Below are positions 8,778-17,844 of a stretch of DNA of 19,055 nt, in pieces; positions within the stretch are counted from its first letter, which is position 1, and the number at the start of each line of letters is the position of its first letter. Origin of the DNA: Larix sibirica (taxonomy: Eukaryota; Streptophyta; Pinopsida; Pinales; Pinaceae); NCBI GenBank assembly GCA_004151065.3, contig NWUY0300008400.1, positions 39,231 to 58,285 of the forward strand, in the 5' to 3' direction. The translations under genes were made by a program, and so were the position numbers. A model generated the notes under the pieces. The model was not told the origin of the DNA and searched no databases. It saw nothing but the letters and a program-made list of their open reading frames with translations.

Positions 8778-9261
8778 ATGTTGTTCATTGAGAGCTATCA
8801 TTGTCTATTGAAGCATGTCTTCTTCAACTGCATGCTCTTTCACTAAGGCTGTGGAGACACTTGGAAAAACTTCCATGGACTGAGAGATATGTGAAAAACA
8901 TAAAATGATGTTATAATGCATATTAGAGTTAGAGGATAATCTATCATATTTTAAAGTCAAACCTTGAATCTTAGTCGCCATGTCTTCCTACTTGGAATCC
9001 TGCTTTTCCATATGTATGTTGAAGTATTAAATTGCTTGCTTCATCCCCTCCAACTGGTTTTTCACTTACTATAATAGTCTCTTAATCTCATTATTATTTT
9101 CTGCCAAGATTTCTTTCAAATCTGGGTAGCTTTCCATTTCAGGGAGATGCATATTTTCTATTTAGAGTCCCAGGTTTTCTCCTAATGTTTTCCAAGGGAG
9201 TATAGAGGGTCTTTCAAGTAGCAACAAATTATTGGTTCTTTCTTGAACAACACTAATCCAT
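8778..9261 (-). pseudogene. Decayed coiled-coil coding block, copy B (after the LTR)
   Basis: On the minus strand this 484-bp block reads through most of its length in one frame with five to seven stops. Recognisable stretches are VQERTNNLLLLERPSILPW, HLPEMESYPDLKEILAENNN and EIKRLL, followed by heptad-like Lys/Glu/Gln-rich sequence expected to form a coiled coil. It starts directly next to the LTR end and the likely primer-binding site, the position of a leader or gag N-terminus in an LTR element. I do not recognise the protein. The copy at 10958-11439 keeps the same frame, which supports ancestral coding. Confidence 0.55.
9250..9260 (-). other. Possible degenerate primer-binding site
   Basis: On the minus strand TGGATTAGTG follows the LTR end. 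The matching position of the other block copy (11427-11437) reads TGGGATTAGTG, which agrees with 8 of 11 bases of the initiator-Met site TGGTATCAGAG used by Copia elements. The match is weak and rests mainly on position. Confidence 0.3.
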
Positions 9262-9454
9262 ATTGGGATTATGTTTATATTGAGGGGGGGTTGAATCAGT
9301 ATAATACTTTTTCTTCCTTTACATAAGCATTCATCAATCATTCATTGACTATGAATCAATAAATACATATTATCTCAAATCACAATACACAAGATATAAC
9401 GTGGAAACCCAATCGGGAGAAAACCACAATGATTTTTATCTTTATGAATATTGA

Positions 9455-9658
9455 GTAGGAACCAACCTACTGTTACAATAATTGTAGGCACCAACCTGCT
9501 GTTACAATGGTTTGCAAGCACCAACTTACCAGAGACTCCAATCTCCTCAATTGAACACCAACTCACTGTTACAATGTTTGCAATCACCAACTTGCTAGAG
9601 ACACCGATCCCCTTGGATGATCACCGACTCAACAAATATTGCGTAGGAACCCACCTAC
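9455..9658. repeat. Five small hairpin units inside the LTR
   Basis: Short imperfect palindromes of 16 nt sit at 9455-9470, 9484-9499, 9514-9529, 9580-9595 and 9643-9658. Each is a 5-bp stem around a 6-nt loop of the type AACCAA or CACCAA, often followed by TGTTACAAT. Units 1 and 5 have perfect GTAGG/CCTAC stems. Unit 4 replaces one T-A pair by C-G, and units 3 and 4 each have one mismatch. Confidence 0.75.
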
Positions 9659-9975
9659 TTGAGAATCAGGTACAAAAGTGCTAACATAAATTCTTCATAA
9701 TCAAATACAATCTGTTATACAATCAGTCTCAGGTCCATGCAACTTCATCAACTTTTGCACAACTTTAAATTCTGCAACTTCTTCAACTTATTCGTAGCTT
9801 TAACTTCTACGTAACATCAACTCTTTCACAGTATTCAAATTCTTCAACTTATGTTCTTGTAACATGTAATTTGTATATGTCACTGGATTCAATACTGCAT
9901 TGCTTCTTACTTCACACCTCTCTCTTACATCAACTTACCTATTGCACGCTTCTTGCACTGTTTCACTTTGCTTTG

Positions 9976-10313
9976 TCGCGCTCTACTCTGCGTAAGACAA
10001 TTTTCACTATTTTCGCACTCTACACAAGATAATCTTCACTACTGTCACACTCTGTACTCTGCTTTTGTGCAAGACTACTGTCAAACTTTGTTATGTGCAA
10101 AACAATCTTCACTACTGCGCATACTCTGCTATGCCACGTTTTCCTATGAGAAAGACAATATTCACTATTGTCACTCTCTTCTATCGCACTCTATGCAATA
10201 CAAAATTCACTACTGTGCAATCTTCTGTCGTACTCTACTCAAGATATTGTTCACTACTTCACAGTCTTTTGTCGCACTCTACACAAGACAATTTTCACTA
10301 CTACGTAGCCTTC
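9976..10313. repeat. Degenerate minisatellite within the LTR
   Basis: About seven irregular units of roughly 45-60 bp share the core GCACTCTACNCAAGACAAT followed by NTTCACTACTGT. The overlapping plus-strand reading frames (9953-10532) repeat the same residues (SLL, HYC, ALYTRQF) because of this and are not genes. The array lies downstream of the TATA box on the transcribed minus strand, in the R/U5 part of the LTR. Confidence 0.75.
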
Positions 10314-10581
10314 AAATTCTATGTTGATCTCAACTTCTGTAACTCATCCTGCAAGAAAACATCCCTTCCTCTTCACAAGGTGCACCTTCTTCCTTTGACC
10401 ACTTTAGAAACCCTAAGAAATACCTTCAAAATAATTCCATCAAGAATATCTTCAAAAACCCAGAAAACATCTTCAAATCCATCTTCAAGACCTAGAAGAC
10501 CTTCCTCTTCCACAAGTGTGCACCTTTTTTAGATATCCATCAATGGATAATTGAATGAACAAATGAGGTGAGCACTCCACT

Positions 10582-10589
10582 TATTTATA
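10582..10589 (-). promoter_or_regulatory. TATA box of the LTR
   Basis: On the minus strand GACTTGTATAAATAAGTGGA contains a consensus TATAAATA. It lies about 270 bp inside the LTR start, suitable for a U3 promoter. Confidence 0.6.
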
Positions 10590-10957
10590 CAAGTCTTAAA
10601 TCACTTTCTGGGCCGACATAACATTATTCAATATCCTGGCAAGGCCGACCTAACATTCTGGCTGGGTTGAATTTACAAATTATGTCATATCTCCTCATTC
10701 CTATGGAGTTAGAGAGACTTCCATATACTGTTGGAAAGGTATTAGAACAATATTTCTAACCACATAAACTATAATCCAATTTGAGCTAGGTATATAGAGT
10801 AAAAATTCCTCCAAATATATAGTATCCAATGTGGACATCAAAAACAATATTTCCAACAATTTTCATCTTGCAATCTCTATCTGTAGTCTCCCCTATCTTT
10901 AACCTTAATTACAACAATATATCCTTGCATTTGACATAAATGACAATAATACTTCAT

Positions 10958-11439
10958 GTTTTTCATTGAGAGCTATCATTGTCTATTGAAACATGTCTTA
11001 TTCAATTGCATGCTCTTTCACTAAGGTTATGGAGACACTTGGAAAACCTTCCATGGACTGAGAGATTTGTGCAAAACCTAGAATGATGTTATAATGAATA
11101 TTCGAGTTAGAGAATAATATTTCATATTTTAAAGTCAAATATTGAATCTTAGTCTCCATGTCTTCCTACTTGGATTCCTGCTTCTCCATATGTATGTTGA
11201 AGTATTCAATTTCTTGCTTCATCCCCTCCAATTGTTTTTCCTTTACCTTAATAGTCTCTTAATCTCATTATTATTTTCTTCCAATATTTCTTTCAGAGTT
11301 AGGTAGCTTTCCATTTCAGGGAGATGCATTTTTTCTATTTAAAGTCCCAGGTTTTCTCCTAATGTTTTCCAAGGGAGTATAGAGGGTCTTTCGAGCGACA
11401 TCAAATTATTGGTTCTTTCTTGAACAACACTAATCCCAT
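10958..11439 (-). pseudogene. Decayed coiled-coil coding block, copy A (before the LTR)
   Basis: This 482-bp copy lines up with 8778-9261 at a constant offset of about 2180 and is roughly 85-90% similar by eye. The frame includes VQERTNNLMSLERPSILPW, a frameshift after EIKRLLR, then QLEGMKQEIEYFNIHMEKQE and ISQSMEGFPSV, with stops mostly where copy B or the context suggests Gln. Homology ends abruptly at the low side (10958), where sequence resembling the 3' internal end before the LTR takes over. Confidence 0.55.
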
Positions 11440-11813
11440 CCCACTAAAAACCTTTATTATTGTTGATCAATAGAATCCAAGGATGGAGGTGTGTGCACTT
11501 ACCAATAACCAAGATTCACATACAATGATCTCATAGAAGCAATGATGTGTGATCCTCTTCCCAAATGAAGAATTCTCCTTCAAGACGTCAGTAGATCCAT
11601 GTTGAGACTACTGCAGGAGACATTGGAACTTCACTTTGGAAATACATGGTGAAAACAAACTCCAAACTCCAATTCAAATATCCCACCTTTACTTTGTGAG
11701 AGCTTAAAGGATGGTTTAAATTCATGTTCAATCCATTGAAACATGTCTTGCATCACTTGTCATTTAAAGTAGTACAATTTCCATGCATAGTTATGATGGA
11801 GTAAAACCTATAA
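11440..11813. other. Gene-free stretch
   Basis: No supported frame on either strand. On the minus strand it sits downstream of the RNase H remnant and may be its 3' untranslated region. Confidence 0.35.
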
Positions 11814-12158
11814 TTAATTTTTGATTGATCCATTAATTTGATCATTAAGGGATCCAAATTGTCTTGGGGTTCCCCCATGTTCAACTAATTTCCCTTTTGC
11901 TAACGTGGATGCTTGATTCACCAATGCATCTTTTTTACTACTATTTGATTGGCTAATGTGGAACAATTGATATGATTCTAGAGTGTTAAACATACCTTGT
12001 ATTCTCTATATTTTTAAACTAAGAATCGAGTCTTCTTCATGATGTTGCATTCTCACCATGCCTATAATTATGGAGGAATCTCCCCGGATGAGGGTTGTTT
12101 TAATATTATGGGAAATAAGAGTTAATATCCAAGGAAGAAGGCATTTAGCTCTATCTAG
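11814..12158 (-). pseudogene. RNase H domain remnant (retroelement type)
   Basis: An open minus-strand frame of about 115 codons is interrupted by one TAG (12008-12006) and ends at the TAA at 11816-11814. It shows TTLIRGDSSIIIGMVRMQ, matching the beta-strand plus catalytic Asp (GDS) of RVT_3-type RNase H. About 50 residues later comes YQLFHISQSNSSKKDALVNQ followed by ASTLAKG, matching the C-terminal H-x-x-R-x-x-N-x-x-A-D-x-L-A-N block with its Asp kept. The first catalytic Asp region is not visible. It is a separate remnant from the LINE at 590-6760. Whether it came from a LINE or an LTR element cannot be decided. Confidence 0.55.
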
Positions 12159-12615
12159 TTATTGGTTAATATTGTTTCAATTTCCAATGGAGTAGTCATG
12201 ATTCCAAGGTGTTTGTATTTTAGAATCACAAATCCCAATGCTCTAAAATTTGAAGAATTACAATTCTGAATGCAAAGTTAAGTGGTTGGATTAGAATTTC
12301 AGTTTCTTCAATTTAACATACTAATTTATACCAATTTAGTTTTCTTATTTGGATTATGATTGATAAGATGTGTCTTTGAGTAAATTAAAAAATCTTTAAT
12401 GCCATGGTGCATTTATTCACTTTTATATACGTTTTCCCAGGTAATTATCCTGGGGAAAACCCCCAAGCATTTCCCTTATTTCAAGGATAGTATATAGGGT
12501 AAACCCTAAGTTGTTAGAACATATACTCATTATGAGTTGAACATGTCACTTACAAGAATAGAAACCAGGTGGGGAGGATAACACTCCATCCCACAACCAC
12601 TCGGGCTAAACCCAA
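12159..12615. other. Gene-free stretch with one hairpin
   Basis: No coding motif. The only structure is the inverted repeat at 12431-12460. Sequence just before the LINE fragment (about 12540-12610) shows no target-site duplication that I can match. Confidence 0.4.
12431..12460. repeat. Short hairpin
   Basis: GTTTTCCCAGG and CCTGGGGAAAAC pair with a single bulged base around the loop TAATTAT. No T-run follows, so it is not read as a terminator. Confidence 0.6.
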
Positions 12616-13212
12616 TTGACTTGGATCAGTCCCCTAGTTAATGGAAAAGCAACGTCCTTTTTCCAAATCTCAAGAGGTCTTAATCAAGGTAGTCATTTGT
12701 CCCCTCTTCTTTATATTTTAATGGCAGAATCTTTAAGTAGGAGGCTAGAGCATGAGCATTTAGCGAGTAATCTTCAAGGAATAATGATTGTCAAAGGTGT
12801 CAAAGCAGCCAACCACTCTCAATTTGTTGATGATACACTACTACTAGGGGGAGCTTCAATTGTTATTGCCAAGCACCTCAAGTAAGTTGTGGACCAATGT
12901 TTAAACACATTAGGTGGCAAGGTGAACAAAGGTAAAAGTCACATCTACAGTTGGAATTCTTCTCCATTCTTAATGCAATCTATAGCCCAAATTCTGGAAT
13001 TTTCACTTGTTTCCCAATAGACATCCTTTCAGTATCTGGGTGTGCCCATCTCAATAATATGCTCTAAAGTTGTTGACTAGTTCCATATTGTTGAGAAAAT
13101 TAGAGCCAAAATGCAACAATGGGGTTCCCAGTGGCTTAAACCTACAGGCAGAGTAGTCTTGATCAAATTTGCTCTTTCAACCCTTCCTACTACCCAGGTT
13201 CAGCCCTGTTGA
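12616..13212 (+). pseudogene. Second LINE reverse transcriptase fragment
   Basis: One plus-strand frame runs 198 codons with three internal stops (12883-12885, 13018-13020, 13078-13080) and a final TGA at 13210-13212. It contains FFQISRGLNQGSHLSPLLYI (usually R-Q-G-C-P-L-S-P), an intact FVDDTLLLGG catalytic motif, GGKVNKGKSHI, FQYLGVPI and RAKMQQWGSQWLKPTGRVV from the thumb. This is the palm-to-thumb part of a plant non-LTR RT of a different family from the first LINE. It begins abruptly and no endonuclease precedes it, so it is truncated at both ends. Confidence 0.85.
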
Positions 13213-13430
13213 CACCCCTGTTTTTTGGTAGTTGTGGCTTCCAATAATCAAGTCCTCCTCATTGGGGCCGGCTTCTCCTTCAAACACTCTCTGTGTGGAA
13301 CGTGTTTGACATTCTTCTTGGTGCAGGAGGTTTGTTAATGTGGAGAATGGATAAGTAAAGGCACTCTAGCAAGCATATTCCTTGGGCAATAACAAACCTC
13401 CGAAGGACTCAAAGATGAATAGTTCATCAA
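13213..13430. other. Spacer between the LINE fragment and the next frame
   Basis: The stretch contains a 12-bp perfect inverted repeat (13326-13337 with 13390-13401). No coding motif is seen. Confidence 0.4.
13326..13401. repeat. 12-bp inverted repeat around a 52-bp spacer
   Basis: GGAGGTTTGTTA at 13326-13337 is exactly complementary to TAACAAACCTCC at 13390-13401. Confidence 0.7.
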
Positions 13431-13769
13431 ATGGCTGATTTCCAGGCTGCTCTGGAGCACTCCGATAGGTTGTTGACATCTCAGTTATAGTCTCAAGCAC
13501 TCAGAAATGCAGATTTAGCAGCTAAAGTGGAAAATCAAGGGAAGCAAATCCAAAAGCTGATAGAAAACAGCAATATGCAATAGCAGTTGCTTTTGGGTCT
13601 TGCAAGGAACTCTCAATCCATGGCCTCCTTTCCCAAGGCTTCAATTGGATCTGCCAAAGCATCAGTTAAAGATAATGAAACCGTCCAACAGGTACCAGGA
13701 GAAAATGCAACTGAAAACATAAATTTAGACATCAAGAAGGATGCCCTCAAGGGGCATGTTATCTTCTAA
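13431..13769 (+). pseudogene. Unclassified coiled-coil reading frame with two stops
   Basis: From the ATG at 13431 the frame runs 112 codons to the TAA at 13767-13769. It is broken by TAG at 13488-13490 and 13581-13583, both in places where Gln is plausible. It reads MADFQAALEHSDRLL, then KVENQGKQIQKLIENSN (heptad-like), GLARNSQSMASFPKAS and a hydrophilic tail ending ALKGHVIF. I recognise no family. The biased coding-like composition over more than 100 codons suggests an old gene or retroelement fragment. Confidence 0.4.
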
Positions 13770-14739
13770 AATTCCAGGTTTTTATGCAATGTAGATGTGT
13801 TTTGTTGGTAGGTAAATTCATAAGGACATATAATAGTAAGACTTATAGTTTTGTAGAAAGGACTGCAAGTATAGCCAAGCATGTAATTTTTTTATATTTT
13901 AGGGATTCTTGAACCGCAGGACTCGAATTCTCTCTATTTTGTTTTGTATTACCTCACTGACGAGTGTGGCCTCAGTTTCACTTTAACACAAATTATATCC
14001 ATTTCAGTTTAAAAATAATAATTACAACGATAATAATAGTAATAAGAATAGGGTCGATGTGATGTCCACCATTACATGAAGCATATTAATAACCAAGGAT
14101 CCGCCATTCTCTTACTCGACTTCCATGCCTTGATGATGAACCACTCTAGTAGACAAAAGTTCTTTCAATGCAAGTTCCTCATGAAAATACCATGGATAAT
14201 CTTGAAAACCGCAAAAGCCTATAGGACATTAACACCAGATTTGTTTATGAAAATTCAAGTGTTAAGTCTAGCCTATGTTGAGGAAATGCTTGACGCCCCT
14301 GTGTTTCGTCCCCTGAAATGCCAAGAAATGTGAAATGCATACCGAATGGGTTGGAAATGTGTTGAAACGTTTCACCTAGAGTTTCACGATTTGAAAATGC
14401 GAGGGGGGATGCCAGGGATGTACTGACTAGGGATATGAACACTAGAACCTACCCAAACAACCTAGCTTACTATTAAACCTTTGGTAATGATGCTTAGACA
14501 CCAATTTGACTTTAATGACAATAGAAAAAAGGAAAGGAAACTTCTAGAAATTTTAATCTTTATTTCAAGATAATGTGCTATTTATGAAAAAAAAAAAAAA
14601 ATTTGAGATATGTATATCTTTTATGTCTTTTAATACCACGTTTCCCCGTTTCCAAAATTGTGGGGGTCGCATTTCTAATGCATACCCATTTACCTGTATC
14701 GTGCAACTCAGAGTCCAAAGTGTGTTCATGGATAATATA
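13770..14739. other. Gene-free stretch
   Basis: It holds an imperfect ATA-rich tract at about 14010-14050 and a 15-bp A run at 14587-14601. Short frames on both strands overlap each other without recognisable motifs. The A run may be the tail of a retrotransposed insert, but I could not find a matching target-site duplication. Confidence 0.4.
14587..14601. repeat. A15 homopolymer
   Basis: Fifteen consecutive A bases. Confidence 0.9.
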
Positions 14740-14927
14740 CAGGGTGAGCTCAACAATATAGAGTTCACCATTCAATGTCGACGGATTTGTGGGCATTATT
14801 CAAGGTGAGCTCAACATTAGAGTTCACCATTCATTATCGAAAATTTGTGGGTAGTAGGCATTATTCAAGGTGAGCTCAACATTAGAGTTCACCATTCATT
14901 ATCGACAATTTGTGGATAGTAGGGTAC
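14740..14927. repeat. Three-unit tandem array of hairpin repeats
   Basis: Units of 61-65 bp start at 14740, 14801 and 14866. Each contains GGTGAGCTC, a 7-9-nt loop, then GAGTTCACC, a 9-bp stem with a single G-T pair, followed by ATTCA, a TCGAC/TCGAA motif and ATTTGTGG. Units 2 and 3 are nearly identical; unit 1 is more diverged. Confidence 0.9.
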
Positions 14928-15840
14928 CTTAGCCATATGGGTACATTGTTCCAGATCACTTTTATGGCCAGACCTTCCAAAGCTGTATTGTATGAATATT
15001 TTGAGATTATCTAATTTTCAGTATTACAGGAGGATATCGCATGTTGTGCTAAACTTAGCAAGTTTGTAGTCCAAGCTTCAAGAACTATTTTTAGTAGGTT
15101 TTCCCCATGCATTGAATTGACATTCAGATTTTGAAGGATGCATTGGATGATGAGGACAGTTAGATGGCCACATTCAAAATCTTGAATTCAACTATTTCTG
15201 GCAGTTTCTAATATTTTCCAGCAGTAGATAATAGTTTTGGGGACCCAGTGTTGAGTCCTTTAGATGGGTACTTCCAAATTTTCAAGACTCGCAATCTTGG
15301 AACTTTTCTATTTTAGAAATTTTATCTTTCTTGAAATCTGAAAGTAGATTTGGATACCCTTTAGAGAGTTGAGCACAGGGTTTTGTTTTTGTGATGTTGC
15401 GATGTATTTTGGGCCTCAGTTAAAGCTAGTCAAACTTTGTCACCCTGATGTCTAAAATTAGAAATTTTGAGTTTTCAGAGATAATCACATTTTAGGATAC
15501 CCGGTATCATACAATCAAGTACAGCGTGAGGGTGAAATTTGGTGGTGATAAAAAACAATGGATTTTTGGTCTATTTTAGCCATGGGATTTCTCGAGATTT
15601 GGCCATATTTTTGGAGATCCAGTATTCAATATAGCATGTGGGTTGTTAAATTTCACATCATTCAAAGAAGTTTGGATTTTGGTTGGTTTTATGAGGTCCA
15701 GATCATTTTGGAGCATTCTATGAGGTTCTTGCCACTTGGTGGGCCCCACTTGAGATGCACTTGCTATTTTTAAGACCTAAGGTGCACTAGATTAGTAGGT
15801 CCCATTATTCATTGGATTGACCTAGACCTTGGATGCATGG

Positions 15841-16260
15841 TATGAAGAAGCTTCCTCGAGTTTCCTAGTGGGCTTCATCAATGCTATTCATAGCCTAGGA
15901 GAATGGGGCCCTACTTGAGTATGCCCTTCTATTTTTGGACCACGGTACAGTTTAGTTGACTTCATGAGGAAGGTTCCTTTGCCTTCTTAGGGGCCTCATT
16001 CATGCTATTCATAGCCTAGTAGAATGCACTCTCCTTAAAGATTCAATTCCTATTTTTGGATATGTTATTCCTGGAGTTTGACTTCTATTTCATCTCAATG
16101 TTATTGTAAGGGTTTTCCTAAGTTAGGAATAATCTAACTATGAACAGCTAGGGCACTCTTCATGAGGAGGTTTCTCGAGCACCATTGTTAGTCTCATCCA
16201 TGCTATATTTGACCTAGAGAAGTGCATCACCTTTTGACTATTTTGACTTTTTAGTCGTGC
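15841..16260. repeat. Degenerate repeats within the gypsy LTR
   Basis: Three diverged units start near 15841, 15960 and 16159. They share TTCATGAGGA/GAAG...TTCCTCGAG, CATGCTATTCATAGCCTAG and an AGAATGCA-type phrase. Spacing is irregular (about 120 and 200 bp). A fourth partial unit may lie at about 15717. Confidence 0.6.
16115..16129. repeat. Short palindrome
   Basis: TTCCTAA and TTAGGAA flank a single central G. No function is assigned. Confidence 0.6.
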
Positions 16261-16299
16261 ATGGATGTGCTTTTAAGTGCTATTTTGGGAAACCAGTGT

Positions 16300-16323
16300 A
16301 CCCCATCTATTGTTCGATGGGGT
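16300..16323. repeat. 8-bp-stem hairpin in the LTR
   Basis: ACCCCATC pairs perfectly with GATGGGGT around the 8-nt loop TATTGTTC. Confidence 0.65.
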
Positions 16324-17292
16324 TTGTGCTATCTTCATCAAAGATCTATTCCTAGGAAGAGGGAGCACTTATTGAGTTATCTTTGGCATTTGCATGAGCT
16401 AATTTATCTCCTTGAGATGAAGCACTTCACTGAGAGGTCAGCATGGATATCACCTATTTTTGAACTCTTTTAGTAGATCTTCCACAATTTTTATCTTTCT
16501 TTTTCAAGGAGATATTATTTGTACAACCCCAAGCTTAGTCTATAAGAGGTGGGGAGGTAGTGAGAGTTCATTATCCATTATTTGCTTGAGTTCTCTTATA
16601 TTCTCATCCCATTCTTTTAGGTTTAAGTGAGGTGAAGAGCATATTATTTAGTGAGTTAGAGGTCACTCTCATCCTGTTCATGTGATTCCATCCTTGGACT
16701 TGGTCGGAGAAGGTGCTTTGGAAGTGGTTTGACATCCCTTCAAATGCTTTGAAGTTGAAGATGATATCTCCAAACTTTGTACTTGCAGCTTTGGAATAAA
16801 GGTACCATCTTATATCCTGGCTAAATCTCATTTGATTGATGTGTTAGATTCCTTAATTTAAATTTTCTGAATCAATTGGCTTTGGTAATCACCCCACATA
16901 ATTGATTTTCTATTCCATCACCCAGGCACTAAAATCACAAATATAATTTGCAGAGTTATAGGTTTGCTGTTTTCAATATATTTACTACAAATATGTGCTT
17001 TAACAGCCCTAATTTGAGATGGATTTGAGCAGATTTGCATGGACTCCAAGGCAGAATTGATAGCCGTTCAGACTTATTTTACACAGATTTTACTTCTGAT
17101 TTTGACATAACAGCAAGTTATTTTTGCAGATTGGAGGAGTATTTTGTTTCCTGGGATTATATTTTATCTCCATGTTGCACAGGGATTCCCCCTGAAGTTA
17201 GCACACACAAAAAGTGCAGGAGACTGTACGAAGTGACAGTGTACTTTCTCTAGTTGACTTTGGAACTCTTCCAGTTTTAAGCATTAACATTT

Positions 17293-17310
17293 TAGCATTG
17301 TTGTCAGGGA
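17293..17310 (+). other. tRNA-Asp-type primer-binding site, decayed
   Basis: TAGCATTGTTGTCAGGGA matches 12 of 18 bases of the Athila/Tat site TGGCGCCGTTGCCGGGGA, the complement of the tRNA-Asp 3' end. All six mismatches are transitions (G to A or C to T). It lies three bases after the LTR terminal CA, with the usual ACATTTT lead-in. It marks the element as Ty3/gypsy of the Athila/Tat group on the plus strand. Confidence 0.75.
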
Positions 17311-17422
17311 GCAAACCAAGGTTCTTCATATTTGTAGCACCAGACTACTACAACAATGGTGAATATTTTGTATTGCCAATTTTTATATTCACCTGGGGAC
17401 TCCACTAGGTTCAAGAACACCC
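17311..17422 (+). other. Leader between primer-binding site and gag
   Basis: About 110 bp without a clear motif. The true gag start may lie here, since a Thr/Arg-rich stretch (TPLGSRTPM) is open in frame just before 17423. Confidence 0.4.
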
Positions 17423-17436
17423 ATGAGACCCTCCAA

Positions 17437-17444
17437 GTTTGACC
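17437..17444. repeat. MITE target-site duplication, left copy
   Basis: GTTTGACC, repeated exactly at 18210-18217. Eight base pairs is the length produced by hAT transposases. Confidence 0.8.
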
Positions 17445-17844
17445 CATAGTTTTTAAAACCATGCAAACCGGAACCAGAACCGGCTGGTTTGACCGGCTGA
17501 CCAAAGTGGAAACTTAAACCGGCAGAAAACCCGGGTCAGGCACCGGTTCGGTAATGAACCGCCTGGCCCAAAGCCTAAACCGGCCAGTTCGTTACCGAAC
17601 CGGTCCAAACCAGCCGAGTCCATCAATAACTGGCTGCGTCAATGTGCACTCGTCCTCCGCCGGCCTGAACAGGTGGATGACATTGTTTAAAAAAGAAAAT
17701 TTAAAAAACCTAAAATCTAACCCTAAATCGTTGCTGAAGGTTGCCGCTTGCAGAGTCGAGGGGTCTGAGAGTTGGAGTTGACTGTTGGAGGCTTGGAGCA
17801 TCAGCTGGCAGCAATTCAGGCTTCAGCATTTGTCTGCCGATTGT

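Larger units (their letters stand above)
9262..10858 (-). mobile_element. Copia-like LTR, single copy, about 1.6 kb
   Basis: Read on the minus strand it begins TGTTGGAAATATTG and has a TATA box (TATAAATA at 10589-10582). It carries a long repetitive R/U5 portion, then GGGTTTCCACGTTATATC and a C-rich ATTCAACCCCCCCC stretch close to its end, a layout common in plant Ty1/Copia LTRs. The 3' end is uncertain (CCCA near 9262 or AAACA near 9272), because no second LTR is present to align. Upstream on the minus strand (10950-10859) is a short stretch resembling a 3' internal end. No polymerase domains lie next to it. Confidence 0.6.
15000..17289 (+). mobile_element. Probable LTR of the Athila/Tat-type Ty3/gypsy element (5' limit unknown)
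   Basis: The right end is defined by TTAACA at 17284-17289 directly before a tRNA-Asp-type primer-binding site. The sequence to the left is noncoding for more than 2 kb and contains internal degenerate repeats, as expected for the long LTRs of this lineage. The left end cannot be placed because only one LTR lies in the window; a start beginning TGTTAA near 14262 is one possibility but has no target-site support. The start given is nominal. Confidence 0.5.

Noticed and set aside
9953-10532. Overlapping plus-strand frames of 124 and 155 codons
   Set aside because: They arise from the minisatellite in the LTR, read opposite to LTR transcription. The residues simply repeat with the DNA unit.
8778-11439. 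The 480-bp direct repeats as the LTR pair of one retrotransposon
   Set aside because: They lack TG...CA ends and contain decayed coding frames. A recognisable LTR with a TATA box lies between them instead of an internal polymerase region.
12431-12460. Hairpin as a transcription terminator
   Set aside because: The sequence is eukaryotic, no T-run follows, and no gene ends next to it.
14565-14808. Three overlapping frames around the A15 run
   Set aside because: They occur on both strands at once, include a poly-Phe or poly-Lys from the homopolymer and have no motif.
14740-14927. CRISPR-like repeat array
   Set aside because: There are only three units, the whole unit is repeated with no unique spacers, and the context is a eukaryotic retroelement.
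14262-17289. Exact gypsy LTR limits starting at TGTTAA near 14262
   Set aside because: Only a short inverted match to the TTAACA end supports it. With one LTR in the window there is no alignment or target-site duplication to test it.
17554-17801. Overlapping frames on both strands, 75 and 69 codons
   Set aside because: They lie inside the hAT MITE, overlap each other in opposite directions and show no protein motif.
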